Source: Rhyacophila brunnea
Lineage: Eukaryota; Arthropoda; Insecta; Trichoptera; Rhyacophilidae
Assembly (NCBI GenBank): GCA_022495005.1
Contig: JAGYXB010002036.1
Location: 1 to 64,000 of the forward strand
Reading direction: 5' to 3'
Length of the DNA stretch: 64,000 nucleotides
Numbering within the stretch: position 1 is the stretch's first letter; the number at the start of each line of letters is the position of its first letter. The notes below the pieces were generated by a model. That model made no database searches. It had not been told where the DNA came from and saw nothing but the letters and a program-made list of their open reading frames with translations. Shown piece after piece: positions 34,481 through 48,100 of this stretch. Made by a program: the position numbers and the translations under genes.

Positions 34481-35162
34481 CAGTGGCGAAGGGTGAATTT
34501 TGAAAAGAGGTATGCTGACATCAGAAAAAAGCACATTGGTCAGCTATACTTATGGGGAATAAGATAAAACAATATTACTACTGATGAATTGGTATACAAT
34601 AATGACAACGACACACAAAATTGCAATTTATATTCGTCACTGATGACATAAAATTGAGCGATGAGTTTAAATAATTATGTAATCTCCTAAACATTTATAC
34701 ATATCATATATATCAAAAATAAAATATTTTTTTTAAATTACCTAATTATTAATTATTTTGTACAAAGCTGCAGTCATAGAATAATTATTATAGTATTATG
34801 TACAAAGGTTTTAGACTTAACCAACGGATCCTACCGTATTGCATACATTGCTATAGACAAGCTGAGGTCACATGACATAAATTTTCATACAAAAAACATC
34901 ATCATTCCTTGGTGAATAATCCGATAAATAAATACGTTAAAGATAGATGGCATATTTTTTAAACCTTTGACAGATGGTTATGTAATCTGTATATATTTAT
35001 AATACATTCTTACATAATATACAGATATCGTTGGCAAATTAAATTATTTTTATAGAATATAAATAATTATTATGTAAATTCGTCAATATTATGCAATTAA
35101 GAATTATGTTTCTTAAGAAGGTAGCTATTAAATAATCGCCTAGTATGGAGTCTTTGCCACTG
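34481..35162. mobile_element. Non-autonomous hAT element, 8-bp TSD
   Basis: The left end CAGTGGCGAAGGG and right end TCTTTGCCACTG are inverted repeats. The flanks GGCTCAGC (34473-34480) and GGTTCAGC (35163-35170) form an 8-bp TSD with one substitution. The element is 682 bp and has no transposase. Its end motif is close to that of MITE family A, though the interior differs. Confidence 0.85.
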
Positions 35163-35611
35163 GGTTCAGCTATACTTGACCCACTTTCCTAAAAGTGTGT
35201 GTACGGCTCTTTCAGTTAGAAATATACTACTCGAATAAAAAGTACGAAACCCTTTGTAAACATTTACTTCCATTGCGAGTCTTTTCTTTTTTTTCAATTG
35301 GTCGGGTTGAAATTATTCTGAATTTCCCCGAAGCGCTCTATTTGGTTTTCGTATTTGATGGAGGGGGCTCTCGTTTCACCTAATTTTTTTAAACAAAGTT
35401 AACCTTTGTACGATACATAATGGCCACCTATATTTTTACCTATGCTTTTTCTTAAGGTTATATAATATTATGTAGAACTAATATTATAATATAATGTATA
35501 ATTTTATGTTTCCTACGAATACCACATGTTTGGTAAGTTTGTGGGTTACAGGGAGACTTGAAAGCGTTCGAAGTGATTATCTGGTGATGGAAAGTACAAA
35601 ATCAATCAGAG

Positions 35612-36412
35612 CAGTGGCGCACCCAGGGAGTGGGCCAAGGGGCCCTGGCACCCCCCAAACATGAAAATTATCTCAATGATTTTAAACATTGAAATTGAAA
35701 GCCAATAAACTATACCTTTGGGTTTAGACAGATAAAAACACGACAAAAAAATGATTTGTAATTCTCCAGAAAAAATTCTTAGATTTTAATTTCTAACACA
35801 ACACTAATGTCAGGTTTTTTAGAAACCTAATCCTTAATGGAACTGTCAAAAAATTCTCGGTGTCCACCTGAATTCCGGAGTGGTGTAGGTCATGGCTGGG
35901 GAGGGCTGACAGGGCTCTAGCCTGGGGGCCTGGGCTGTGGGGGGCCCGGCGTGTCGGGTTGAGCAGATAAGTGAGATAAACACACATCATAAATTAGCTT
36001 TAATAGTAAAAATATTATACTTCATGGTCATGAACATTTTCGATTACTTATATAATTGTGCAATATTTTTTTTGATTATTATGTGTCGATACTCGACGGC
36101 TCCATTATTAAAGTAGATGTATTAAAAATCGCCAATAATTCACTGTATAAGTACCCTTAATTTGAACTAAAACACAATTTGAAAAACGTTGATGTAGTGT
36201 TTCACACTGCCTTTAATTTTAGCGGTAGCTAGGGGGCCCGCCAAATATCCTAGCCTGAGGGCACGTTTCACGTTGTAGGTACACCGAGTGGAGTGGTAGA
36301 CAAAAGACCGATAAACGAGAAATTAGGCTCTGAAGAAGAAAAAGAGCCTATGAGACTAATTTACATTCTCCTCCTTGGGCCCCCCCAATATTAAATCCTG
36401 GGTGCGCCACTG
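35612..36412. mobile_element. Non-autonomous hAT element, perfect 8-bp TSD
   Basis: The left end CAGTGGCGCACCCAGG and right end CCTGGGTGCGCCACTG are perfect inverted repeats over 16 bp. AATCAGAG is duplicated at 35604-35611 and 36413-36420. GC-rich subterminal blocks (GGGCCCTGGCACCCCCC at the left, CCTTGGGCCCCCCC at the right) and an internal GC-rich block at 35880-35960 stand out from the AT-rich core. No transposase frame is present in the 801 bp. Confidence 0.92.
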
Positions 36413-36420
36413 AATCAGAG

Positions 36421-36475
36421 CGTCTGCGTAAGGTAGTCCTTGCTGTATTGCCAAAGAAGAAGAAGAATAATTCAA
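36421..36475 (+). mobile_element. Possible LINE tail remnant
   Basis: CGTCTGCGTAAGGTAGTCCT followed by a GAAGAAGAAGAA run (36454-36466) resembles the 3' end of the (GAA)-tailed LINEs elsewhere in the window. The hAT element above is inserted just upstream of it. The evidence is a short match only. Confidence 0.35.
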
Positions 36476-36744
36476 GCTAAATATTCTAATAGGTTAAAAT
36501 TTAAATAACTTCATGGCTTATATCAGGCAAATCATCACCGCATTAGTTGAAATATGACCGTATGGTGGAGCGAGTTCAGAATATTTTTTGAGACTCTTTT
36601 ATTTGAGGTTATATGGATACTATCCATGGCTTTATCCAACTACTGGTTTTCTCTTAGGTATGCTTACATATTGTATTTTAAATGCTAGAAGATATCAATA
36701 TTTGGCCGCGTATTTTTTTCGACTTATAGGTACGTGGTGTAAAT

Positions 36745-37005
36745 GAGAACTCTACCATTATTGATGGTATTGACTTATGTGTCCCTGATAACTATCGTAA
36801 AAATCGGGAGCATCAGTTGCTTGTTCTCCCAAGGAGCAAAACTAACCTCCCATTGGTGATACCAATAATTGGGAGGGCAATAACTCTGTTCGACCAAATC
36901 GCTTTGCATGTTGATATATTCCATCAACATAAGGATGAGTATAGGTGGATTAGCTTATTTCGTGTGCTTTCATGCTTGAAGTTGAATATCGACTGCTTAA
37001 TCTAA
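36745..37005 (+). pseudogene. Possible LINE reverse transcriptase C-terminus
   Basis: The translation gives NREHQLLVLPRSKTNLPLV, then IPIIGRAITLFDQIALHVDI. This pattern (basic residues, short aliphatic block, then 'RAITLFDQ') resembles the last ~60 residues of jockey/CR1-type LINE proteins. It is short, has no catalytic motif and sits alone in AT-rich DNA. Confidence 0.4.
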
Positions 37006-38404
37006 AAACCGGCTAACTCGATTTGTGCAAATCGTTCAGGAAGGAGAAAAAACATAATAATTTAACTATCGAGCGGAATTTAACGATTCCAAAACTACAC
37101 TTGTTATTTTTTTTACAAATAAAGTGCACTATGAATCTATACACTATTATTATAGCTTCTCTTTTAAAATATATAAAGAAATTTCATATAAAGAGCGGAG
37201 TTGTTCCATTTACGATATTGAAAATTTAGCACCTTCAGTTAACTTTTTCGTTTGAAGAATGATAACGCATTTATTTATTAATTTAGGGATTTGAAATTTT
37301 ATGTCAGCATAAAAAAACATGCTTTATAACAAAATTTCATTATTGGTTAAAAGTGCAGTTGGCCGGTGGAGCCACTGTTGACTAGTTAATTACCACAACT
37401 CGGTCACTACTAAAGACACGTCTCGCGTGTAGCAATTAGCATGATAATTAAATGTGGTAATTTACTCGTCAGCAGTGAAAGTATCAGATCGAATGGCCAC
37501 GTGCCTGGCGCGTCTTTAACGGTGAAAGACTTTTAAGCAGTCGACATCTAACTTCAAGCAAGCTAATAATCCATTTTCCTGTAAGTATCAAAACTAACAG
37601 TAATCTATCATACTCAACTACATATTGTCATTCTTCAAGCTGAATAAACATATGATATTTCACTGAGGACATTTAGCCGTTACAAAATAAAGAACACGTC
37701 TTATTTTTGATCATTACATTCAAACAATTTAAACGTAACAATAATTAACTGTATAATTGAAATCTTCACAACGAAAATAAAAAATACTTTTTAATATAAT
37801 AAAAAAAATCGGTTGTGTAAATATGGTGGACATTATTTATTATAATTTAAAACTCCCACAATATGACACACAAGATAAATTAATAACTATAAGTAACACA
37901 AATCATCATACATTAATTTATATCAGCGTATGAACCCCTTTAGTAGTAACAATCAACGCATTATTAATCACAAAATAATTCATTAATTACACCGCACATG
38001 ATTCGTTTTCTTTCTTAGGTATTGTGAGAGAAACCTAATATTTACACTATTATATTTTTGAACTAATGAAATAATATGAAATACAGTGAAACATAATAAT
38101 ATGATTGTTGATAAATTACACCCAAGTGAACAAAACATGGTATATCACGTAATTAAACTATAAAATTACTTCATAATATGTGGTGAATACAAACTTTTGT
38201 GTTTTATAAAATTATTATAACAGACCTACGGGCAAATTATATAATTTCTAACAGTAAAATGTAATTGAAGACAATTAGTTAGCCTTTTGATATTAAGGCC
38301 TACCTAACTCATTTTCTTAATTAAATTTTACCAAACACCATTTTTAAACCACGTTTTAGTAATTCAAGGACGGTCAAAAAATTTTGTAATATTTAATAAT
38401 TATT
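37006..38404. other. AT-rich DNA with a small hairpin at 37370-37482
   Basis: CCACTGTTGACTAGTTAATT (about 37370) and the inverse-like GGTAATTTACTCGTCAGCAG (about 37460) form an imperfect hairpin. The rest shows no gene or repeat. Confidence 0.4.
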
Positions 38405-38416
38405 ATCCTGAAACGA

Positions 38417-39189
38417 CCTCAGTCACCTGCGCTTTGCAGATGATATTGTTATACTCTCACAAGACCCGAAAGACCTCCAAGGTAGAATTGCAAGAACTCG
38501 CGGATGTCAGTCAAACGGTCGGTCTAAAGATAAATGTCTCAGACAAAAGTGATGAGGAACTGTTTTTCGGACCCTGCGATTATCTGTATTTTTGGCACCC
38601 AACTCGAGCAAGTCAGCAGCTACATCTATCTTGGACAGCAGGTGTCCATAGACGGAAGCATGCACGATGAAATTGCTCGAAGAACAAAGCTGGATGGAGT
38701 GCTTTCGGATGTCTGAATAGTATCTTCAAGAGTGACCTACCATTATGTCTTAAGCGTAGGGTGTTCAACCAATGTGTGCTACCCGTGCTCATGTATGGCT
38801 GCGAGACGTAGACCCTCAACACGAGAGATGTCCAAAGGCTAAGAGTCACACAGCGAGGCATGGAGAGGTAAATGTTGGGCATCACGCGAAAGGACCGTAA
38901 GAGAAACGAATGGGTTAGGAAGCAGACAAGAGTACGCGATGTAATAGACGTTGCCAAACAGCTGAAATGGAGATGGGCGAGGCACATTGCTCGCCAAAAG
39001 GACGGCCGTTGGACAAATGCCGTCATCCAGTGGTACCCAAGGGGTACGAAACGGCCACAGGGTCGCCCTAAAAGCCGCTGGATTGACGAACTGGTAAAGT
39101 TTGGCGGAAATACGTGGCAGCGAACGACACAGGACCGAGCTTGGGGAGGCCTTCATTCAGCAGTGGATTGACCTCGGCTGATGATGATG
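38417..39189 (+). pseudogene. 5'-truncated LINE fragment with 12-bp TSD
   Basis: ATCCTGAAACGA is duplicated at 38405-38416 and 39190-39201, and a (TGA)n tail at 39178-39190 marks the 3' end. The copy starts inside the RT palm: LRFADDIVILSQDPKDLQGR at about 38427-38486. A frame break leads to YIYLGQQVSIDGSMHDEIAR (38620-38680), then LPVLMYGCET with a TAG replacing the usual W codon. The C-terminal MLGITRKDRKRNEWVRKQ, WRWARHIARQKDGRW and GRPKSRWIDELVKFGG (38870-39110) follow. The frame is broken at several points. The decayed copy at 53500-54615 is a relative. Confidence 0.9.
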
Positions 39190-39201
39190 ATCCTGAAACG
39201 A

Positions 39202-39745
39202 TCATCCGATAATTAATTATTATGTAATAAATATCTCCTCTTTCTGTTTATGTAACTCGTATGTAATTTCCAAACTTTGGTTGTGGTATAATAATTATTA
39301 GTATTAAAATACTCGAACAACTTCGTGGTTCACACAATTTCTTTTGAGCAAGTAAACTTTTGGCTACCAACTACTGTTGCCATAATTCAAATTTCAGCGA
39401 AAGTAAGTAAGTAAGTAGGTATTTGACTTACGCTTGACAGAGTAAAGGTGTTCGTTAACTCAAAGGACTATGATGTACGAGCTTTACTTCTAAAAATGTA
39501 ATCTGGACAGGTAACAATGAAAGTTTCCTAACAACAGGGGTGCCAGTTAGTAATTTATCAAACAGCTAATATAATTTATGTCTTGTTTTCCTTGTAATTT
39601 ATCCTTGTGCTTTAAAGGAAGTTAGAGATGATAATATTTTAACTAGGTAAAGAAATGAAATATATAATAACTTAAAATGTTCTTGATATAACAAACAACT
39701 AATAATATAATATTAAAGGCTTTTTTATAAATAACTATTTCTTTT
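39202..39745. other. AT-rich DNA, no recognised feature
   Basis: No gene or repeat signal apart from short GTAAGTAAGTAAGTA repeats near 39402. Confidence 0.4.
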
Positions 39746-40530
39746 ATTCAACGAATAATTCACAAGATATCAGAATATATCATTCTGATTATTGAACCAA
39801 TATGCTATGGCGTGACATACTGGTAAAGTACTGGTATACTAGTAAATTCGCGACGGATGGGGCGTTAACCCGGGAGATGCAGGGTTCGATTCCCGGCCGG
39901 GGTGGCTTACTTTTTTCAAAAAAAGATTTTTTTTATATTGGTTATAATATACTCTCTCAGAAAGTGTTTTTCTAAATTATATATGTTTAAAAGTTTTTTT
40001 GTTTATTATAAATAAGTAGGTGCGTTTAAGTTTTAGAATATATTCTTTTTAACATTACAACAGGTCATGAAACCCAGTGCCAGTAGTGTTGCGAAATAGT
40101 AGTCTAATTCAAGACTTTGGTAAACTTAATTAAACGTTGTGAACTCACAGGGAATCGACCCCGGAGCTCCCGGATGTAAGACTAACGCCTCTGGACTACT
40201 AGAGCCACCGATTTAATTAATGCTACAATATAATATTCTGGACATAATATTATAATATATAATATATTCTGTGTGCCTATATTATAAACATTGCTGACGG
40301 GTATTTATAGTGCAAGTCATAATTTAATTCAATAAATCATTTTTTTAATTCAACGAATAATTCACAAGATTTGATATTAATAACATTCTTTATTGAACAT
40401 ACATAATTTAAAAACAAGATACTCACAAGTAAAAATCTTTCAATAAAATACGACACCCGGCGGGACGTGAACCTGCATCTACTAGATTCGCACCAATATG
40501 CTTAACCAATAATTGACCGATTGCGTTCTC
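39746..40530. repeat. Cluster of three tRNA-like SINE heads within a direct repeat
   Basis: ATTCAACGAATAATTCACAAGAT occurs at 39746-39768 and 40348-40370 (602-bp spacing), and the similarity continues for ~30 bp on the right. Three tRNA-like modules follow: 39800-39905 (+) with B box GGTTCGATTCC; 40138-40212 (-) with inverted B box GGGAATCGACC; 40445-40530 (-) with inverted GGGACGTGAACC. Each has an approximate A box but a poor cloverleaf, so these are SINE heads or tRNA pseudogenes rather than tRNA genes. Confidence 0.6.
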
Positions 40531-41339
40531 TCTAATTATGACGGAATTATTTTATAAAGATTTTTTGCTAGTAAATATAATAATATTCAAATAATATTTC
40601 ATTTAATTTATCATGCTGGCGAAAGTTGTTAATGTTTCAATAAACCTAAACTAATGAACAATTCTTGTTTATTTTATGTACCACATCCTATATGAAGTAA
40701 AAAGATACGTAATAAGTGTTACGTTTCAATATACAGCTCTAGGTCACCTCAGCGCTTGAACCTGGACAATGTAATATTTTAAAGAATAATAATACACCTG
40801 CATACACGTCATAAAAAAGAAGATGAGAGAGAAAAAAAGTCAACTTTCTGATGATGACTGATCTCCGATAGAAGATATCAGAAGAAGAACATTATGTTAC
40901 TGGTTTAATTATTTTAATCACTCGATTATTCTATAATATAAATAAACATTATGAAGATGTCTACTTTTAAAAAGCTCTCATGAATGGTTCAATGTAAATT
41001 TATTGTGTATTATATAATAATTGAATATTAGATTCAGTTCTCAAAAATATCATAAAACAAGCTATTTAGTTACAGTGCAAATAAAAAGTCAAATGACAAT
41101 AATATCTATTCACAGGTCCACCGCCTGTATGCGATAAAATAATTCTGCTACCAGTTACAAAATATTCTACAAAAAAAAACAAATTATGCGGCACATGTAA
41201 TTTGATGGTAGACTTTACTTGCGTTTATTGAAATTGCATGGAAAATTATAACTATTTAGTTAATCAAGTTTATATACAAGTAATGCTAGAAATACACTGA
41301 GTACCATCACGTTACGCGAGCTCTTGTACTATAACCACC
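40531..41339. other. AT-rich DNA, no recognised feature
   Basis: No gene or repeat signal was seen. Confidence 0.4.
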
Positions 41340-42062
41340 AGAGCATTCTATGACTAGGGAATCTAATCCCGAGCCAAAATTCTGATCCCGGGATTTCGGG
41401 ATTACAATTTGACAATCCCGGGATCCCGGAACTGGTCTCGGGATTGGCATTTTTTTCCATTGTTAACATTAAAATTTTATATTTACAAATAACATTGATA
41501 AAATCGGTCAAAAATAAATCTAGTACAATAATTTATACTATTTAAGATATTTATTGTTAATATTATATACGTTAATATTGTAATATAAATAATAATGTGA
41601 ATTTAATGTGAGATTGCTGTTTCTGATAGTAAAGACTTAATGAATGGGTAAGCGAGATTTTAAAAAGCAAATCATTGTCTTTCCGCTTCATAAATCTAAT
41701 TAGTCAGGCAAATATGAAACTGCCGTAAAACGTATGAGATCATGGTGGAATTATTTTGTCAATAGTGGCTAAGCATTATTTTTTCCAATCTTTCTCATTT
41801 TTATTAATTTATGTGAAAAAATTAAATGAATTGGTAACTTACACATGGGTATAAATCAAACTTTATTCAAATTCAGTTTATTTCTAATGTAGTTATTTGT
41901 TATTAAAAGTATTTTTCTGTTATATTTTCGTTATTTTATTATCCATAAAAATTGACAAAAAAATCAATTCCGTAAGTTTCGCGATTATGTTTATGAATCC
42001 AGGGTTTCATAGATATCGAAAATAGCTCGGGATCCTGGGATTAGAAGAATTGGAAAAAAATA
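41340..42062. mobile_element. Possible MITE with opposed GGGATT/AATCCC motifs
   Basis: The left side carries AATCTAATCCCGAGC, ATCCCGGGATTTCGGGATT and AATCCCGGGATCCCGGAA (41358-41420). The right side carries GCTCGGGATCCTGGGATTAG (42026-42046), which is the inverse of the left start. The centre is AT-rich. The TSD was not resolved. The pattern is like GC-motif-ended non-autonomous elements, but the class is unknown. Confidence 0.4.
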
Positions 42063-42100
42063 TTTGTCATTTATAGCTTCCTTCCAAATTACTAAAATTT

Positions 42101-42119
42101 AAAAAAAAAAAAAAAAAAA
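42101..42119. repeat. Poly(A) run
   Basis: An uninterrupted A tract of about 19 bases. There is no retrotransposon body attached that I can identify. Confidence 0.8.
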
Positions 42120-45100
42120 CGTAAGATCGCGTAGCTCAAAAAAGTGGATAAAATAAAAACGTTCAATCACGCGTCAGGTTGGTGGTGAGGAGTGTAGCGC
42201 GTGAGGTAACGTTAGTGTGGTACTATCCATTTTCCGTTCAAAATATGCTATGGGATGGGAGCATCTGTCTGATAACATTTTAAATACGAAATAAATCGAC
42301 ATTTCACATTATTTCCCGTGGCGTGAGCTTATCGTAAGGTCAAGGCTCATTTGAAACAGTAGTAATGTGTTTCTATCACAATAATCGTAAATTATCAATT
42401 ATTAACATCGCACACTTTAATAATTCAAGTTATTTTAATATTGATAACGAATCCATATTATAAACATATAAACAGATTTTTTAAGAGAGTAATTGTAGTG
42501 GTTTTAATAATAAAATCTTATGTGAAGCCTTCCCATTCACTTGTGTATGTGATTTTTAAAAAAAAAACTTACATTTAAATTATTAAGCCCTCCGTCGCCC
42601 TTTAGATCGGCCGCATGTGTGCGTGGCATACATGACAAACTGCGCTGAAGCCCTTTATTAGCATTTTTCAATTGTATATGCTTATATGTACCGACAATAA
42701 TATTATATAGATTTTAATATAAAACAATAAAAACCATCGTTTTATACTTCAAACAAAATAATGGACTGTGTATCCATTGTCCAATCGATTAACCCAATCC
42801 AATTCACTTTATTTTGAATTCTATGTATATTACGATCTGATAATGAATTCAATATAATTTATTACATTTTGAACTCCTCAACCTTTAAATAAGTGCTTTT
42901 ATTCATCACGATTAAACACAAAAAATAATAAGAATAATGACGAATTCCATATTTTTTTTATTCAAAAGTGAATATGCATACAATTTGAGAATAGTAAATC
43001 TTTTTTATTGAATATTCATAATATTATTTGCAAACCTCGGATTTGCAATTATTCGTAAGAATGTTTACAGCTAATTCGCGCGATCATCCTGAAATTGGAA
43101 GATGTGAGTTTAAATTCTACTAGGTGCAAATTGTTTTTATGATTTATATTTTAAAGTCAATTTTAATCTTTAATAATATACTAAGTATTATAAAATATTT
43201 TTCATCTTACCTAGATTTTTAATAAGTATTTTAGTCATAGAGGTATTAAATAAAAAGAGGGGCAAGGAATCGGCTTTCTCAGACAACTGAATGAAGCAGG
43301 CCAACAATAGCCGACAACTTACGAGAAATAGCGACGCGATTAAAAAAAATGCAAGGCATCTTTTAGGACCATACTTTGGTCATTATAACATACCCATAAA
43401 ATATAATGTTAACGTGGAAATTTAGCTGCAACTTGATTACCAGTCCGCCTCACCATACTTTTTCACCATACCAGCCTGCTTCACCATACTTTCATTTAAC
43501 CTGCCGCCCCTAGATTTTAGTTCTATTATTCAAGCAAAAATTTTAATTTAACAATATAAGTGTGTCGCTTTAAAGCATGTCGTTAACTCAAAAAGGTTAA
43601 AAGAAGACTATCTTAAGTATTAAAAGCCTCCCTTGCGACCCTGCGTTTATAAAATAAGCACAATGTTTTATTATGTTATTACAACATAGTAGTTTTAGAT
43701 TATTACTTAATATACACGTATTTCAAACTTTGCCTGGTTAGTATAACATATTTTATAAACTTTATGAGCTTAAGTTTTACGTTAATTATCCTAAAGTTGT
43801 CGAAAAGATAATTTAAAATAATGATGAAAACAAGAGTGGATTTTACTTGGCCATGCATACACGGAGATGACATTTTAAATACAATACATTTATATTTATT
43901 AAAAATGATAATTTTCTCATGTACTTAAATTCAAATTTATATCATCGAAGATAAACTTATTGTAAATTTAATACATCCTCAATATATCAGAAATAATATG
44001 TGTATAAACTATTTATATAATACTGCAACCTCAATACGACTTTACCATATAACTTGATTTTCACTGTTATTCAGATAGCTACTGAATATGATTATATATT
44101 TCCTTCTCTACAAACTGATAAAACTAGATACGTCAGAAATTAATGGGAGCTGTATTAATTTTGTGTTTCAAAATATTAGATAACTTTAAAACCATAAATG
44201 CACTAAATAAATAAGGTAATATATCTACAATATTTTTTGATACAATTGAACATTATATAATTGTTTCCAATTAGACAAGCACAATTTTCCATTTTTATTT
44301 TAAATAATAAATAGCCTAGATTAGTGTTAATCAAGTAAAGTTTAATTTTCATTTTCCCAACAATGGTTAAATCAGAGTTATCTAGTTGTAATATTGAGGT
44401 TACGATATAAATAATTTAATAAAATTAAGTAAACTAGTATATCACTTGATATTTCTATGAATCACTAGATTACACAGTTTTTTTGGAAATATAGTTTAAA
44501 ATAAATTCCTAAGGAAGTACATCAAGTTTTCTAAATCGGCCCAATATTAAGAATGTTTCATACAATAATTTGAAGATTTTCAATATGGTGATAATTGAAC
44601 AACAAAAAAACGCCATTGCAACAGATAAAAATATTCATAACCAAAATTTTTATACCATATTATACATATTAGGTACATCTTATAATACTTAGCTTTTTTA
44701 ATACGTTCAAATTTACATTCGGTCACGTCAAATTACTTCTTACAACAACTTATATTTTAGAATCCATATTTTTGCTATATTTTAATATAATTACAACTAA
44801 ATTTACAGTATAAATTAATTTCAGAGTTTTTTTTAATAAATAACAATATTTCTGATGTCCATAACTATGGTTTATTTTTCACTCTACCCAATTGATACTC
44901 TACACTTCATATAATAACATTAATTACTATTCAATCATGGAGAAATATCCAAATTTGAATCTATGAAAAACTTTATAAGCGTTGAAGCCGTTCAATGGTT
45001 ATACTGCTTTTATTCAGTGTCGAAAAATTCCGCATATGTATGACCCTCTATCGCCACTTCGCCAATGTGTGGATTAAGAAGAGTATAGGTAGATTTTCTA

Positions 45101-48100
45101 CATAGTAGGTAGTGGTCTGGCGAGGCCATACCGTCAAACCCCTAGGGGAAAGTTACCCGAGTTTACGAATTTCCTCGGATAATTCCGAAACAAGACAATG
45201 TTGAACCCCTAAACACATAAGATCCGAGGGAAACAGTTTAAGTAAATATTATTTTTAATGTTCCAACAATTATTATTTCTGTATCTTTGAATATATTGTC
45301 TAAAATTTTGTGTAAATTATATTAAGTTCTGTATAACGATAATTATAACGTTATTATAAAAGTCAAACAGAAAATTATAGCATCAAACAGGTATTTTTAT
45401 TGGCTATCGAAAAAGTTTGCTATTCAGACAAACAAAATATTGTATCCACATGGTTATTTAATCGGCAGGTTTAATCGCATTGATGGTATTCAAAAACTAA
45501 ATTTGAATGATATATATGAATAAAAAATTTATAGCTCAACTCAGGTGGTTGAAATATGGCATAGCTAGTAAGTATAATTGTGGTTTTTATTTACATATTG
45601 TATAATTACAGAAATGTCACTTGTAATATTATATCGATTTAAAGGCGTCAGTAGACTAAACATGTGCATGGATAACGATGAAAAGTGTACTCTTATAACT
45701 CAGTGTTTGTTGATATTGTTTGTTGGTATCTGAGATTGCCATTTGGCAGATAACCTTGAAATTTACTACTGCTATTTCAAAAATATATCGCTAAATTTTG
45801 TACGGTATTTTTTTTAAAAAAATCTATCTAAGTGGCTCAGTATCATGATCCATAAGACAGTATAATTATGTATTAGTTTCTGAAAATTTTATTACATAAG
45901 TGTAATATATTAATATTATACTATTCTGTTTAAAGATGTATAAATTATTACTTAAAATACACGTATAATATCATCATTTTTCAAAGTAGTTGTTAATAAT
46001 TTATTTGTAACGAGAAAATTATATCTACTTAGCGTTTGCAAAATCCACAAGGAAAGTTAAGTAAGTATAATTAATTACCTCCCATCAAAACGGAAGAAAA
46101 TATTTTTTATAACGTCTGAAACAGCATTAATTTGTAAAATTCCATACTCTAAATAATTAAAACACTAAGTAGTATGACTAAAGCTTTAATGAAATGGAAA
46201 GCTAACAGTTTAATAGAGTCTTGTAAAATAATTTTAAATATTATTAACAAAACATACTAGAGCACTTAGCAGAATTGTATAAAGTTCAGTAGAATTTATT
46301 TTAATGTGAATTAATTTCGCGAGCGTTTATTCATTTTCTGTTAAGAGAAATGTTTGTTCATTACCATAGAAGTGGCATAACGTGTAAAACTGTAAACACC
46401 TCCTCGCACACATGTTGCTGAATATTTTACAAAATTGTAAACAATGTCTATCCTTTGACTGAGAGAGGCGTGCATATTTATGCCCCCTACATGTTCCATC
46501 AAATGAAATTTACCCAGTTGATGAGGTTTACAATAATAGCAATGGCGTGCGTGCCATCTCGGAGTTAAATAGTTAATCGAATGCTTTTATCATGAGACTG
46601 TAAATAAATAAATTGGTATATTTGAGGTGTTTCAAATATATTAAGCAGCTCACGAACACAGTTCTGTTATTTTAGAATCGATCTTGTAAATATATTTGGT
46701 GGAATACATGATCAAAATGTTCAACAAAAACAATCTTTTAAAATTTCATATTAATAAAGAATTACTAATACTTGTTATTAAATTAGATGTAGGTAATTCT
46801 TTTTCATTAAAGATTCATTCTTGCAAGCTGCACACTTAAAATTTAGAATTTATTTGCGAGAGATGTATTGAGTTAAATTCGTCTTGTATTATTTACATGA
46901 AAATCTTAAAATATGTTGTTTCCTTATTTAATAAACAATATTATTGAGATTAATAAACAGATTGCAAAAACAGCACGAAAGCAGTTAACTGAAGACAGAA
47001 TGTAGCTATTTTATTTTAAAATAGTCTACTTATTAAAATATTTCTTACATTTAGTACACATATAAACAGTACATTAGTATACATAGAAACATATAAACTG
47101 GTTGAGCCTATTATGGTCACTCTCATCCCAATATTTCCACCCTACTTCTAATCCAAATTATAGTTGCAAGTCCAGGCGCTCAATGCAACTACGGGCATCG
47201 GATATACAGAAATATGGCTTTATAATGTCAAACAATGACGAATTAACTCCCTCAATAAGCTGATATACTACCCTTTAAATGTTGTTTATTGTTTATCAAA
47301 TAAAAAATGATTCACTATTTTTTCAGGAAAAAATGAAAATGAGTTAATGGTGCCACCTTGTGGAGAATTTCGTCAGATGGCATACTTAGAAATAATTATT
47401 TAAAATATTGTCCAAACACTCACCTCAGAAAGAAAACATTGAAATTCAAAAGAAAGATCATTATCACAAACTTTCGATAAAGAGTATTGATATTTATATT
47501 TTTTTTCTTTCCGAAACTATATATTTAACGAAAGTGACTTGTGATAGTAATTAATATTAAATGGACATGTAATACAACTTTTAATTTAGGTTAAATTTAA
47601 TAATATAAGTGACACAGAAGTTAATAAGTTTTTTCACTTTATCTCAAAACTGAATTAATGTGACAATGATCTTTCTTTCCGCTTACCCTTCATGTCCAAT
47701 TTTAGGAGATCATAATATAGATCTCCACAGATTGGAGGTTTTATTAAAAGATTTTTTTTTATTTTTACGAGAAATGAATGTCTGCCACTTGGTCAACTTA
47801 TTAGGTCCATTCTCTGGGTCCAAACACATATTAAAAAAAAAAACAACAACATGCAAATTTCTGCAGGCTGCTATCGTAGCCGAGATCCACGATATTATAC
47901 AATAATGAGCATTTAATATTATCATAATATCTTGGAAATATAGTAGTAGGTACAATAAAAATTGTGACCTCACCAGAAATTAAGCCCCCGAATGAAAAAT
48001 CAGTGCCTTATGTATTCTATGAGAGTCTTGTGAAAAGAATGAAGTTTGCAATACTTATAGTATATGGATAACTATTAATTTCTTAGCCATTTAAATAATA

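Noticed and set aside
38405..39201. CRISPR-like array or bacterial origin for repeats in the window
   Set aside because: Repeats are TSD-flanked transposons or a contiguous satellite without unique spacers, and the gene structure is eukaryotic.
39800..39905. Functional tRNA gene
   Set aside because: The B box and T arm are good, but the acceptor and anticodon arms do not pair convincingly and related degenerate heads lie nearby. SINE origin is more likely.
40850..40885. CTGATGATGACTGATC as an intact hammerhead ribozyme core
   Set aside because: No GAAA box or pairing stems follow at the required positions.
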